From: JAFGCL01 sp964423835
GTDB taxonomy: Bacteria > Chloroflexota > Dehalococcoidia > UBA2247 > RBG-13-53-26
Assembly: GCA_964423835.1 (NCBI GenBank)
Contig: CAYRGJ010000013.1
Location: 15,362 to 79,361, forward strand
DNA length: 64,000 nt
Direction of reading: 5' to 3'
Part shown: piece after piece, positions 1 through 8,561 of the stretch
Position numbering within the stretch: position 1 is the first letter of the stretch
How the letters are laid out: the number at the start of each line of letters is the position of its first letter
The notes under the pieces: model-generated
Seen by the model: the letters and a program-made list of their open reading frames with translations, nothing else
Databases searched by the model: none
What the model was told of the DNA's origin: nothing
Made by a program: the position numbers and the translations under genes

Positions 1-1613
1 TTGTCCAGGTTGCCGGTCACCTTGCCGCCAAGGACGAGCTCCCCGGCCTTGATGTGGTTGGCCAGTATCATGTCGGCCAGCAGCAGCCTGGTATTGAGGA
101 CCCCTGCCTTGCCATTGGACGCATCCCAGGACACCTTGCCGGCCTCGGACTCGGCCCTCTGGACCACGGCCACCACACCACACCCGGGCGCCATGGCTGT
201 CATCCAGTTGCTCGTGTGCTGAAGAGTGGCCTTCCCCTCTTTGAAGTAGAGCAGGACCGGATTATCCCCGTAGCCGGCCGAGGTCAGATCCAGGTTGCCG
301 GCATTGATTGGCAGCTTGGTCCCATCGGCGAAGTGGACGTCCCCGGCCAGCCAGTAGACGACTTCCCAGGTGTAAGAGGCATTCGCCTTGTCTGGCGCCA
401 CGGTGCAAGTGTACGGCTGCATGTACTTCCGCAGGACCCACGGCTCAATGCTGTAGGGGGAGAGGAACTCGCCCGAGATGCCCGGGATGAAGTCGCTGGC
501 AGTGGCGACCTCGCCGCCATCCGTGGCCTCGTTGTTCTCGGTCCAGGCACCGAAGCCCAGACGCATCATATATCCCTGATCGTTGCTCTTGGAGTAGTTG
601 ACCTCGATACGGCCAACCCGCGCCGTGAAGGTCTGGCCGGTCCACTTGTCAGTGAGACTCACTACATCCCAGAGCTCCTGGCCGCAGTTGATCTTCGTGA
701 GTGCTTCGCCTTTGTTGCCCCGGCGCTTCATCCTCTGCACGAAGTCTTCAGCCAGCGCCTCACATATGGCCTGAGATGTGACTCCCCAGTAGTGGGACGT
801 GTATTTGTAGGCCTCGTAGGTCATCAAGCTGCCAGTCTCCGGGTCCGCATAGGTTCCGGAGACTTGGGAGCCATCAGATTGCACGCTCAGTACTGTGACC
901 TTGTTCGGCTTAAAGAGAGCGACACGCCGGGTGTTCGCTGAGATCACATGACCGGCGTCGTAGGTGTAGGTGACGGAGTCATCATCCTGGGGGTGAATCA
1001 GGCAAAGCTGAGACCCCCGCGGCAATAGCTCACATTCAGTGTTCGAGAGCAGCTGGATGATGTGCTCCGCATAGGTCAGGTCCAGTGAGAGCGTGTACTT
1101 CACATACCGGGTGTTGACGATGCTGTCTATGCTGATGTCGGTGCCGAGGTATTCCCCAGTCGCCCGGTACAGGATGTCGCTGATGATGGCCTTGATGGTG
1201 TCGGTGTCACTGCTCTCGTTGTACGTGACTTCCTCAGCCGGATAGGAGTTTGCCAGCCGGTCCCAGATACCCAAGGCCTTGATGATGACCTCGTTGTGGC
1301 CCGGGCGGGTGTTCGGTCCACACTCATCGACCCAGAGCGTCGGAGCAAAGGAGTATTCATTCCCTTCGGCAGTGACGAATCCATGGCCAATTCGGATCGG
1401 CTTGCCGCGGATCGAGAGGTCCTTGTACGCATTCGTCCGGTTATTGATGAGAACGCTCAGGCCGGAGTGGTAGTCCTCCTGCAGATGGGTAGCAGCCAGG
1501 ACTGCGGAGGTTAACGACACCCAGGATCCATCGGAGTAGTACTCGACGACTACGTATGGGTTTCGGCTGGCGCTCTTCTGCGCCGCCAGCAACGTATCAC
1601 TGAGAGTCCTCAT
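1..1613 (-). CDS. Phage structural protein, tail/baseplate-like (partial)
   Basis: An uninterrupted reading frame of about 537 codons starts at ATG 1613, six bases after the stop of the upstream late gene, and leaves the window at base 1 without a stop. The product begins MRTLSDTLLAAQKSAS and is rich in beta-type sequence with many Tyr, Ser and Gly. A middle section is Tyr/Trp-rich, and the visible end reads like the start of a tail-tip repeat (residues around AGELVLGGKVTGNL). Its place at the distal end of the late operon fits a baseplate or receptor-binding component. I do not recognise a named family; the functional call rests on position and composition. Confidence 0.6.
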   Translation of the reverse strand, partial: MRTLSDTLLAAQKSASRNPYVVVEYYSDGSWVSLTSAVLAATHLQEDYHSGLSVLINNRTNAYKDLSIRGKPIRIGHGFVTAEGNEYSFAPTLWVDECGPNTRPGHNEVIIKALGIWDRLANSYPAEEVTYNESSDTDTIKAIISDILYRATGEYLGTDISIDSIVNTRYVKYTLSLDLTYAEHIIQLLSNTECELLPRGSQLCLIHPQDDDSVTYTYDAGHVISANTRRVALFKPNKVTVLSVQSDGSQVSGTYADPETGSLMTYEAYKYTSHYWGVTSQAICEALAEDFVQRMKRRGNKGEALTKINCGQELWDVVSLTDKWTGQTFTARVGRIEVNYSKSNDQGYMMRLGFGAWTENNEATDGGEVATASDFIPGISGEFLSPYSIEPWVLRKYMQPYTCTVAPDKANASYTWEVVYWLAGDVHFADGTKLPINAGNLDLTSAGYGDNPVLLYFKEGKATLQHTSNWMTAMAPGCGVVAVVQRAESEAGKVSWDASNGKAGVLNTRLLLADMILANHIKAGELVLGGKVTGNLD

Positions 1614-1619
1614 TCAAAC

Positions 1620-2894
1620 CTACCAGGAATGATGATAGACAGGCATCGGCATCGATGGCCGATTCTGTTCGACACGCCTGAGCTCTGCCTGAAACTGGGC
1701 AATCCACACGTCGGCCTGCTTCTGATACCTATCAGCAGCGCCGGCGAGGGCCCCTGAGGCATCAAGGTACACTCGAGCCTCTCTGGCATAGGTGGTCAGG
1801 ACGTTCAGATGGGCCGTGGCCTCGGACAGGTACTGAGCCGCTTCTCTCTGGTACATGCCCTTGACCTGCAGGCGACCTGTGGCCTCATTGATGTAGCCCA
1901 TGGCTTCCCTGGCGTACATCCCCTTGACTCCCAGCCGCTGGATCGCCTCCGAGACGTATGTGGTGGCCATGTTCATTCGTTGCGTGGCCTCCTGGCTGAA
2001 GCCTGAGGCTATGGCGTGCGCGCCGGAAGCGAACTGGGCATAGTGGCCGGCCGCATCCTGGCCGTCGTTAACCGCGTTGATGTGGGCATCGCCATCCTCG
2101 AGGTACTTCTTCGCTGAAGGATCAGAGGCACCCTCGAGGTAGGTCACGATCTTGGCGAGTGCCACTTTAGCGCTGGAGGCATCCGTGTCGAGCCACTTGT
2201 CCACGTTGTCGAGCGCGGTATCAGCATCGGAGAGCTCTCCCACACCCCCAGTTACCATCTTGGCAATCTCGGCTGCTGCCGAATCCAGCGCCGTGTCAGC
2301 GTCGGAGAGTTCACCCACGCCGCCAGTGATCATCTTCGCGATCTCCGTCTTCGCAGTGCTGATTGCGGTCACCGCTGCGGCCAGATTCGTGGCTCCCCCA
2401 TCGATCATCTTCTCGATCTCAGTCAAGGCCGTGCCGATCTTGCCCACCGCATCCTGGCGGGTCTTCATAGCCAGGACCTGCAGGACGTAGCCTGCCGCGC
2501 CCTGAGCCACCAGGGAGGTATACTGCGTCGGTAGTGTCGCGACGGTATGCTTCTTGCCCCAGTAGACATAGGCGTCCTCGATGGCCGCGGGAGCACTGGG
2601 GATCACCATGCTCAGGGTGTCACCATAGACCTCGAAGGGGGCCAACCGCTTTGGGAACTCGTCGGCCGGGTACTCGATGCCCTCGACAGAGACCCGGTCA
2701 GTCAACGTGGCCAGGCTGATGTCCCTGCTGTCGGCCACCGTTGAGAGCTTGGTCCTCTGTGCCGATGGATAGGCGCCCGAGAACTCGAGGGCAGCCTGGT
2801 CGATTGCAGTGCGATACACATCTGGCGCCAGAAGAGAGGCATCGTCATCATCGAGCTTGTGCTGTACCTGTTCCACCATCTCGTCGACAGTCAT
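1620..2894 (-). CDS. Phage virion protein with helical internal repeats
   Basis: This 424-aa late protein starts with a helical N-terminal segment (MTVDEMVEQVQHKLDDD) resembling head-completion/adaptor proteins. From about residue 150 it becomes a long low-complexity helical region. Near residues 180-235 a block containing MxTGGVGELSDADTALD occurs twice almost identically; further on a looser repeat built on REAxxYLxEATxxLxVxxxY recurs several times to the C-terminus. Such regions usually form trimeric or fibrous stalks. It could be an adaptor with a fibre extension or an internal head fibre. The family is not recognised. Confidence 0.62.
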   Translation of the reverse strand: MTVDEMVEQVQHKLDDDDASLLAPDVYRTAIDQAALEFSGAYPSAQRTKLSTVADSRDISLATLTDRVSVEGIEYPADEFPKRLAPFEVYGDTLSMVIPSAPAAIEDAYVYWGKKHTVATLPTQYTSLVAQGAAGYVLQVLAMKTRQDAVGKIGTALTEIEKMIDGGATNLAAAVTAISTAKTEIAKMITGGVGELSDADTALDSAAAEIAKMVTGGVGELSDADTALDNVDKWLDTDASSAKVALAKIVTYLEGASDPSAKKYLEDGDAHINAVNDGQDAAGHYAQFASGAHAIASGFSQEATQRMNMATTYVSEAIQRLGVKGMYAREAMGYINEATGRLQVKGMYQREAAQYLSEATAHLNVLTTYAREARVYLDASGALAGAADRYQKQADVWIAQFQAELRRVEQNRPSMPMPVYHHSW

Positions 2895-2902
2895 CGCGCC
2901 TC

Positions 2903-3214
2903 CTAGTCCACCCAGAATCCATCAGCGAGAAGTGGCTTCTGCACGTCAGCACCACTGTATTGGCCTTCGTAGAGACGTTTCCAGAAGCCCACAGGCGCAT
3001 CCGTAGCCAGGGCGTAGATGTGCCGGTAACGCCCCGTGCCAACGGACGACATCACCTGAGCGTCCACCATCTTCGTTCCGGCAGGATTCCAGATGGTCAC
3101 CTTCGGGTAGCCGACATCCAAGTCTCCCTCTTGCCAGGCATCCAGGGAGTCATTGAACACCAAGTGCTTGATGTTGCAGGACACCGTTGCCCCCTGAAGA
3201 AATCTCTGCGCCAT
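2903..3214 (-). CDS. Small phage structural protein, unknown
   Basis: A 103-aa protein in the late operon, ending 8 bases before the next gene. It is beta-rich with no signal peptide or membrane segment and begins MAQRFLQGATVSCNIKHLVF. The pattern (a hydrophobic strand, a YPKVTIWNPAGTKMVDA strand pair, then RYRHIYALATDAPVG) looks like a single Ig- or jelly-roll-type domain, as in tail-associated or decoration proteins. No family recognised. Confidence 0.6.
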   Translation of the reverse strand: MAQRFLQGATVSCNIKHLVFNDSLDAWQEGDLDVGYPKVTIWNPAGTKMVDAQVMSSVGTGRYRHIYALATDAPVGFWKRLYEGQYSGADVQKPLLADGFWVD

Positions 3215-3216
3215 CG

Positions 3217-4377
3217 TTAGCCTCCGTCCAGCACGAGTCTGCTCCCGCCGTCATAGGGAACCAACTTGCTCTCTCTAGTGAACTGTATGCCGGTCACGAG
3301 CTTGCTGCCGGCCTCGTATGGCCGGAGTATTCCCGCCCCCAGGAATACCCCGACAAAGGCCTCCTGCAGGGACATGCCGCAGTCGAAGGCCACGGGCATG
3401 GCGAGAACCTGATCTATTGTGAGGCCGATGTCGGCCAGCGCCGGCCCAATGTCGGGGCCCGGGCCTACCGGTGTCAGCGTCGTAAAGGTGAGGCTAGATT
3501 CGGCCCACACAGGTTCCTCCCGCTCATCATCCTTCACGCAGGCCCTGAAGTAGTAGAGGGTCTCGGCATCCAGGCCGGTCACATCTTTGTAGAATGACGC
3601 CACACCCTGCGGCTGGGCCGGAGACGTGGGCTCCCCCGAGTTATCCCAGTTGGCGGGATTGGTACCGCCATCCGTCTTCCCCCAGAAGAGCGTGACCGTG
3701 ACATCGTCTGCCTCGCCCAGACCAGTGACATCTCCAGACAACCGCGCTGCGTCCACGTCCAGATTGGTCGCCGGTGACAGCATCACTGCCGGCAGAGGAA
3801 GAGTGTAGGCGATAGCGATCTTCGGCCTTTGGGCGACTGTAGGATGGTTTTTGGCGACTATTTCATTGCCGCCCTTTTTCTCCGCATGGTTGATATGTAA
3901 GTGGAGTCTACCATCTCTATTATCCACAGCATCCTGCACGAGGTCCTTGACATCCCACTCATACCAGGCAGGTGCCGGTATCCTCAGGAATTGGGAGGAC
4001 AGCGTCGTATCGATATCAGTGGAGGTGTGGGCAGCTCCAGCCGCACCCCAATTGGAGCCTGTCTTATAGATTCTCCATGTGGCCTGCAGCTCCTCCCAAT
4101 CTGGCCTCCTTAAGCGATAGAGCCGACTATAACCCCCCCCTCCGGATATCCACTCGGCCAGGGTGGTGTACAGCGACATCGTAGCTGATGTTATAGCTGC
4201 TCCCTTGGGGATGGCAGACAAATCCCACGAGATAAGAGATACCCCGTTGTAATATGCCTTATACACCACCATCATGGTACTGCCACCATAATTCGTAGTA
4301 GGTGTGTTATCCGTTATCCAGGTATCCTTCACCAGGTTCTGGTATCCTGGTGTACTACCGTTTATCTCATACTGCAT
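3217..4377 (-). CDS. DNRLRE-like plus fibronectin type III virion protein
   Basis: A 386-aa protein. Residues about 10-185 show the pattern of DNRLRE/CBM96-type domains: an early DTWITDN segment, NYGGSTMMVV, ISWDLSAIPKGAAITSATMSLY, then a long beta-rich tail. Residues about 195-305 look like a fibronectin type III module (DVTVTLFWGKTDG, TGLDAETLYYFRACV). The C-terminal 80 residues are unassigned. DNRLRE domains are typically extracellular carbohydrate-associated modules, so the protein probably lies on the virion surface and contacts the host envelope. It starts two genes upstream of the last visible structural gene. Confidence 0.68.
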   Translation of the reverse strand: MQYEINGSTPGYQNLVKDTWITDNTPTTNYGGSTMMVVYKAYYNGVSLISWDLSAIPKGAAITSATMSLYTTLAEWISGGGGYSRLYRLRRPDWEELQATWRIYKTGSNWGAAGAAHTSTDIDTTLSSQFLRIPAPAWYEWDVKDLVQDAVDNRDGRLHLHINHAEKKGGNEIVAKNHPTVAQRPKIAIAYTLPLPAVMLSPATNLDVDAARLSGDVTGLGEADDVTVTLFWGKTDGGTNPANWDNSGEPTSPAQPQGVASFYKDVTGLDAETLYYFRACVKDDEREEPVWAESSLTFTTLTPVGPGPDIGPALADIGLTIDQVLAMPVAFDCGMSLQEAFVGVFLGAGILRPYEAGSKLVTGIQFTRESKLVPYDGGSRLVLDGG

Positions 4378-4387
4378 CGGCTATTCC

Positions 4388-4870
4388 TCACACCGGCATG
4401 GTCATCGTGAACAGCCCAGCCTCGTTGAGCACGATCTTGTAGGTTCCGGAGCTGCTCATCTTCAGCCCCCCAAAGTCGCAGTAAGCAATGAGCACCTGGT
4501 CATCCGGGTCTGCCGGCGTGGCATCGTAGATCACCAGGAAGTAACCGCCAATGCTCACGTCTTCCAGCATGGCATCGTCAAGGTCTACCGTCGTCACACG
4601 CCCCGTGACGGATACCGAAGCCCCAGCCGCCAGTCCCCCGAAGGTGAGGCCACCCGCAGGGTAGTCGCCGTCAGGGTCCAGTGTGGGATCGCCGGTAATC
4701 TCGTGCGCGCTGACGTCAGAGAAGACCTTATCATCATCCTGATCTGGGACATAGGAGTCCTTCATCAGGGCCCCTTTGATGACTGTGTTCTCCTGATCAG
4801 ACAGGTCGCTTGCCAGGCCCTTCAGCAAGTTGTACGGGAAGTGCGAGTATCCCTTCAGCGTGTAAGCCAT
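4388..4870 (-). CDS. Phage structural protein, unknown
   Basis: A 160-aa late protein beginning MAYTLKGYSHFPYNLLKG. It is acidic and beta-rich, with several Asp-rich turns (DQDDDKVFSD, DPDGDYP) that suggest metal-stabilised loops, and a C-terminal half dominated by alternating hydrophobic residues. The early residues (FPYNLLKGLASDL) resemble small tail or head-tail proteins, but I cannot assign a family. It lies 17 bases before the DNRLRE-like gene, in the same transcription unit. Confidence 0.6.
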   Translation of the reverse strand: MAYTLKGYSHFPYNLLKGLASDLSDQENTVIKGALMKDSYVPDQDDDKVFSDVSAHEITGDPTLDPDGDYPAGGLTFGGLAAGASVSVTGRVTTVDLDDAMLEDVSIGGYFLVIYDATPADPDDQVLIAYCDFGGLKMSSSGTYKIVLNEAGLFTMTMPV

Positions 4871-4880
4871 GCCGCCCTCC

Positions 4881-6152
4881 TTATGTCAGGTAACCGCCCG
4901 CCTCAACGGCCCGGTACTTGATGTCAACCTGCAGATCAACGGGCGTTGTGTCGTTCCCCGCCAAGTTCATCACGATGGTGCCGGTGGCCCCGAGGGTTCT
5001 TGCCCCGGTCCAGGCAACTTGCTGGTCCTTAGCCGCGATGTTGGCCCTCGCGCCCTCGACGTCCGAGATGAAGACCAAGACCCCGGAGGCACCGCCGATG
5101 ACCTTGACGCTGGTCAGGTCTTCGGTCGTGGCTCCATTGGAGCGCACCACGATGCTCTCGACCTGGCACGCCTTGGTATTGATGGTGGCCAGGGTCACGT
5201 CGCCGGCGTTGGCGGCAGACGTAATCTGCTTGGTGATGAACTGTGTCCGGCCAGCAGCCGTGGGAGCCGTCTGAGCGATCAGCGTGGCCACATCCGTCCC
5301 GAGGTCGCCCGAGGAATCCCACCTGGCGCCGAGAAGAGTGTCCAGAGAGACGGCCAGATCGCCGATTTTAGCGATCACGCTCTTGAGGGTGTGGGCGTCA
5401 GCGTCCCCCAGGTCGCCCAGCAGGGCCGCAATGTCCGTACCCAGGTCACCCGCAGAGTCCCACCGGGTGCCGAGGATGGTGTCCAGGTCTCGCGCCGGCA
5501 CACCCAGGATAGTCAACAGTCCCTTCAGATAGGCCATGGCCGAGTTCTCGGTCCCAGCAGCAGTCACCGCCGCGTCTTCCTTGTTCCCAATGGCATGCCG
5601 GCTGTGGGTGTTAGTAGCCTCATCCTTGGTAGCGATGGTCAAATAAGCAATGAGGCTGGCAATATCAGTTCCCACATCCCCAGTGCTGTCCCATCGACTA
5701 CCCAGGACGGTATCAAGGTCTCTCGCCAGGTCACCAAACTTAGCCACCAGGGATTTCAGGGTGTGGGCATCGGGGTCGCCAACCCTCGTAACCTGGCCTG
5801 CAATCTTGTCGGTCTCAGTCTTGATCGCACCCGCAGTCGTGACCAGGCCTGCTATCTTGTCGGTCTCTGTTTTGATCGCGCCTGCAGTCGTAATCAGGCC
5901 AGCGATCTTGTCAGTCTCTGTTTTGACACCGGGGATCTTGTCAGTCTCTGTCTTAATCGCACCGGCAGTTGTGACCAACCCAGCAACCTTGTCGGTCTCT
6001 GTTTTGATGCTGCTGACAGTTGTGATCAGGCCGGCAACCTTGTCGGTCTCAGCCTTCACGGCTGGTATCTTGTCAGTCTCGGCCTTGATCGCAGCTACAT
6101 CGGCCAGCAGGACACCCGACGAATCCGGAACCCCATCATGGTAGACAGTCAT
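4881..6152 (-). CDS. Repeat-built phage fibre-like protein
   Basis: A 423-aa protein with two repeat systems. Residues about 20-135 carry seven copies of a unit with core ETDK, most as TETDKIAGLxTTAGAIK (17 residues) and two shortened to 10. Residues about 140-300 carry three copies of a second unit with core LDTxLGxRWDSxGDxGTD, two of them preceded by DAHTLKS. The last 120 residues form a beta-rich domain (VESIVVRSNGATTEDL...). The design, a helical repeat shaft with a globular end, fits a fibre or spike. Unequal recombination between the DNA repeats could change shaft length. Confidence 0.68.
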   Translation of the reverse strand: MTVYHDGVPDSSGVLLADVAAIKAETDKIPAVKAETDKVAGLITTVSSIKTETDKVAGLVTTAGAIKTETDKIPGVKTETDKIAGLITTAGAIKTETDKIAGLVTTAGAIKTETDKIAGQVTRVGDPDAHTLKSLVAKFGDLARDLDTVLGSRWDSTGDVGTDIASLIAYLTIATKDEATNTHSRHAIGNKEDAAVTAAGTENSAMAYLKGLLTILGVPARDLDTILGTRWDSAGDLGTDIAALLGDLGDADAHTLKSVIAKIGDLAVSLDTLLGARWDSSGDLGTDVATLIAQTAPTAAGRTQFITKQITSAANAGDVTLATINTKACQVESIVVRSNGATTEDLTSVKVIGGASGVLVFISDVEGARANIAAKDQQVAWTGARTLGATGTIVMNLAGNDTTPVDLQVDIKYRAVEAGGYLT

Positions 6153-6162
6153 TGCTTACCCC

Positions 6163-6501
6163 CTACACCTGCCCCACGTAGTCCAGGGCATAGTCTGCCT
6201 GAGCACTCCCGACCGCGGCCTTGACGCTGACAACCAGCCGGACCCACGCCTTGGTGAAGTGCAGGATGTCCTGGCCTTTGGCAGCAAGGGTAGTCTCGGC
6301 AATAACCTCGACTGCCTCTCCGTCATGGGCAGCGTAGGCCTCCACCTTGTACTTCAGGCCATTGGCCCCATCCGTGTTCGTCAACGTGATCGTCCTCTCC
6401 CTCAGGAGCTTGGTCACCCAGTCCAGGACTACAGCATAGGCATCAGTAGTCTCTCCAGTCAGCGCAGCGGAATCGTATTGAAACGGCCAATTCGGCGGCA
6501 T
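6163..6501 (-). CDS. Small phage structural protein, unknown
   Basis: A 112-aa protein beginning MPPNWPFQYDSAALTGE. The centre (RTITLTNTDGANGLKYKVEAYA) and the end are beta-rich, and the C-terminal part has the look of a compact beta sandwich. It overlaps nothing and sits 8 bases from the preceding late gene, so it is clearly in the operon. Position between the capsid and fibre genes suggests a decoration, spike or tail-hub role, which is inference only. Confidence 0.58.
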   Translation of the reverse strand: MPPNWPFQYDSAALTGETTDAYAVVLDWVTKLLRERTITLTNTDGANGLKYKVEAYAAHDGEAVEVIAETTLAAKGQDILHFTKAWVRLVVSVKAAVGSAQADYALDYVGQV

Positions 6502-6509
6502 ATTACCTC

Positions 6510-7055
6510 CTACACCGGATCCTGGCTCACGGCATCCAGCACGGGATCAACCACCACGTCGTAAGCCAACTTGAAATCTTTGACAGAGGCAGTAGCAGCG
6601 GGATCTTCTTCGGTGATCTTGGCATAGACCTGAAGCAGATCGCCGGGAATGAACGGCCCGAGATCCTCAGTCTTCGCCACGTATTCGGTAGTATCGTTGC
6701 TCTGTTCTGTGCCGAGGGCCACGTCGTTCTTGTAGATCCGGCCATAGGCAGTCCCGGCAGAGTTGTTGAGACTGAAGAGCACCCGGGCCTCAGCGATGTG
6801 CGCCTTAATCAGAATCTCTTTGACCTTGGCGTAAACCAGGGCCTTCGTGGTGCGCTCGGTCGCGTTCGTGACCCTGGCATTGTCTGAAGCCGATGCCACA
6901 ACCGCACCCAGCGTCTTGCCGGCGCCAGCGATGGTCTCGATGTGGATGAGGCCACGCCACTGAACCGAATCTCCCCGATCAGGCCCCAGGTCCACATGGC
7001 CCTTGATCGTCGGGTTCGTTATGATCGGGATGGTTAGCTCTTGCCGTTCTGCCAT
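6510..7055 (-). CDS. Phage structural protein, unknown
   Basis: A 181-aa late protein beginning MAERQELTIPIITNPTIKGH. It alternates beta strands with one helix (TKALVYAKVKEILIKAHIAEA). It is the first gene after a minus-strand hairpin terminator and so belongs to the distal part of the late operon, which must be reached by readthrough or by its own promoter. A receptor-contact or decoration protein is plausible; no family is recognised. Confidence 0.6.
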   Translation of the reverse strand: MAERQELTIPIITNPTIKGHVDLGPDRGDSVQWRGLIHIETIAGAGKTLGAVVASASDNARVTNATERTTKALVYAKVKEILIKAHIAEARVLFSLNNSAGTAYGRIYKNDVALGTEQSNDTTEYVAKTEDLGPFIPGDLLQVYAKITEEDPAATASVKDFKLAYDVVVDPVLDAVSQDPV

Positions 7056-7077
7056 CCTTGCTCCCTCCCTTTCAAGA

Positions 7078-7107
7078 AAGGGGGCCGAAGACTACTCCGG
7101 CCCCCTC
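7078..7107 (-). terminator. Hairpin terminator after the capsid gene block
   Basis: On the minus strand a GC-rich hairpin (arms GGGGGCCG/CGGCCCCC in plus orientation, 7080-7087 and 7098-7105, loop of 10) is followed by TTTCTTG. It lies 28 bases past the stop of the 138-aa gene. The T-run is short, so it may be a partial terminator that lowers distal late expression relative to the capsid gene. Confidence 0.6.
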
Positions 7108-7132
7108 ATGAGTCACTGTGTCAACTCGGAGA

Positions 7133-7549
7133 CTAGGACTCTTCCATCTCCGAAGTGCCCACGTGGATCTGAATATCCACGCCGATCGTGCCATCGGAGC
7201 CGGCCCCGGTGATTACCGAGCGCAGGTACTTCTTCTGTGAAGAAATGCGCCGGACCATCTTGTTGGCCGCAGCACCGTGGCTGATCGCCGGGAAGGTGGC
7301 GATGGTTGCCCAGCCACTCCCCAGAACATCAGACTCTTCGATGGTGGTCGTGAGAGTCTTGTCCGAGGACGTGCCAGTGTCGGCCTTATGCGTGAGCACC
7401 ACAGCCAGGCCCGGGAGCGCCAGCTTGTCGATCTGGACTACAGCCTGGCCGGTAGTGGCATCGCGGGTCAGGCTGGTCACGCCGGCCTCCGTCGCGGTCA
7501 CAGCCGGGACCGAGCCGCCTTCTCTCATTGCCAGCAGAGCATCAAGCAT
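7133..7549 (-). CDS. Capsid-adjacent phage protein, candidate decoration protein
   Basis: A 138-aa protein directly downstream of the major capsid gene and just before the hairpin terminator. It begins MLDALLAMREGGSVPAVTATEAG and is beta-rich with a conserved-looking GSGWATIATFPAIS segment. The position right after the major capsid gene and co-expression with it before a terminator fit a head decoration or minor capsid protein needed in high copy. No family is recognised from sequence alone. Confidence 0.62.
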   Translation of the reverse strand: MLDALLAMREGGSVPAVTATEAGVTSLTRDATTGQAVVQIDKLALPGLAVVLTHKADTGTSSDKTLTTTIEESDVLGSGWATIATFPAISHGAAANKMVRRISSQKKYLRSVITGAGSDGTIGVDIQIHVGTSEMEES

Positions 7550-7581
7550 CGTTCGATTACCTCCCTATTCCTTCAATCGGC

Positions 7582-8544
7582 CTAGCTGAAGTACAGGCTA
7601 TACAGCCTGGCCATGGATCTTCGGCCAGCGTTCGCCAGGCTCAGGGGCCAATCGACCACCGTTCTGTAGGTGACCCCATCCTCGAGCAGGCCCATGTCCG
7701 TCACATCCAGCGGGTAGGTCTGGATCCCCCACAGCTGCGTCCCAACCTCGAACTTCACCGCGTAGATCGACGTGCACTGTGCGGCGCCACCGCCCGAGCC
7801 GACCTCAGTATTGGGGATGATGAGCGTGCTCTGGTCGTGCTTGACGCCGATGTCGTACATCGGAACCGTGCCGTACATGTCGATCTGTCGACCGAACATG
7901 TCTTTGGTCTGGCTCAGCAGGTTCAGTCTCCGCAGGACCGAGCGAGTCTTCAGCAGCGCCGTGCTGTTCATGAGCAGGCAGGACGGCTTGTGGCCATCGA
8001 TGGCGTAGATCAGCGAGTCGAGCTTGTCCAGGAACGTGTTCATTCCCGCGGCATCAGCCATGACGTTCAGGCCGCCAGAGGCAGACGAAGCCGTGATCTT
8101 CTGGCCAGACATGTTGTCGATCCGGTAGGAGATGCCATCGAATTCCTCGGGATCAGTGACCCGGGAGCCATTGATGAACTTGTCATTGAAAGTGTACGCC
8201 ATGCCCTTGAGGACCTGCGCCTGCCGCAGCGCCCGGGCCTCAGCAACGGTGTTCTTGGCTGCGACGATCAGCTTGTCGGTGTCGATGTTCCGACCCATGG
8301 CGCTGATCTGCTCGCTGATCTGCTCGGTCTTTCCAGAGCCCTCGGCGTAACCCTCATTGATCTTGCGGAAGCCGATGCTGGGGATCTCCGAGTACCGGAC
8401 AATTGTGGTGCTCAGCTGGCCCAGCGTTTCCCAGGGGACAAACTGCATCAGGTCACACTCCATCAGCAGGCCGTCAATGACGGACTTCCGGAGGGTGTCT
8501 TTTTCCAGTTTGCTAAGATCAGCCAGTGTGTAAGTACCGGCCAT
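7582..8544 (-). CDS. Major capsid protein
   Basis: A 320-aa protein of the length and layout of HK97-fold major capsid proteins in the group without a proteolysed delta domain. It opens with a short helix (YTLADLSKLEKD), then LMQFVPWETLGQLSTTIVRYSEIPS, a spine-helix region (AARALRQAQVLKG is close to this part), FINGS, and ends with VGTQLWGIQTYPLDVTDMGLLEDGVTYRTVVDWPLSLA, a typical C-terminal P-domain strand pattern. It is the main shell protein. The scaffold-like gene lies directly upstream and portal and terminase further upstream, in the standard order. No decoration or cleavage site was seen. Confidence 0.86.
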   Translation of the reverse strand: MAGTYTLADLSKLEKDTLRKSVIDGLLMECDLMQFVPWETLGQLSTTIVRYSEIPSIGFRKINEGYAEGSGKTEQISEQISAMGRNIDTDKLIVAAKNTVAEARALRQAQVLKGMAYTFNDKFINGSRVTDPEEFDGISYRIDNMSGQKITASSASGGLNVMADAAGMNTFLDKLDSLIYAIDGHKPSCLLMNSTALLKTRSVLRRLNLLSQTKDMFGRQIDMYGTVPMYDIGVKHDQSTLIIPNTEVGSGGGAAQCTSIYAVKFEVGTQLWGIQTYPLDVTDMGLLEDGVTYRTVVDWPLSLANAGRRSMARLYSLYFS

Positions 8545-8561
8545 CTGGTTTCCTCACTTTC

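Noticed and set aside
5780..6090. Regular DNA repeats looking like CRISPR or satellite
   Set aside because: The repeats keep frame and encode the ETDK protein repeats of a fibre-like gene.
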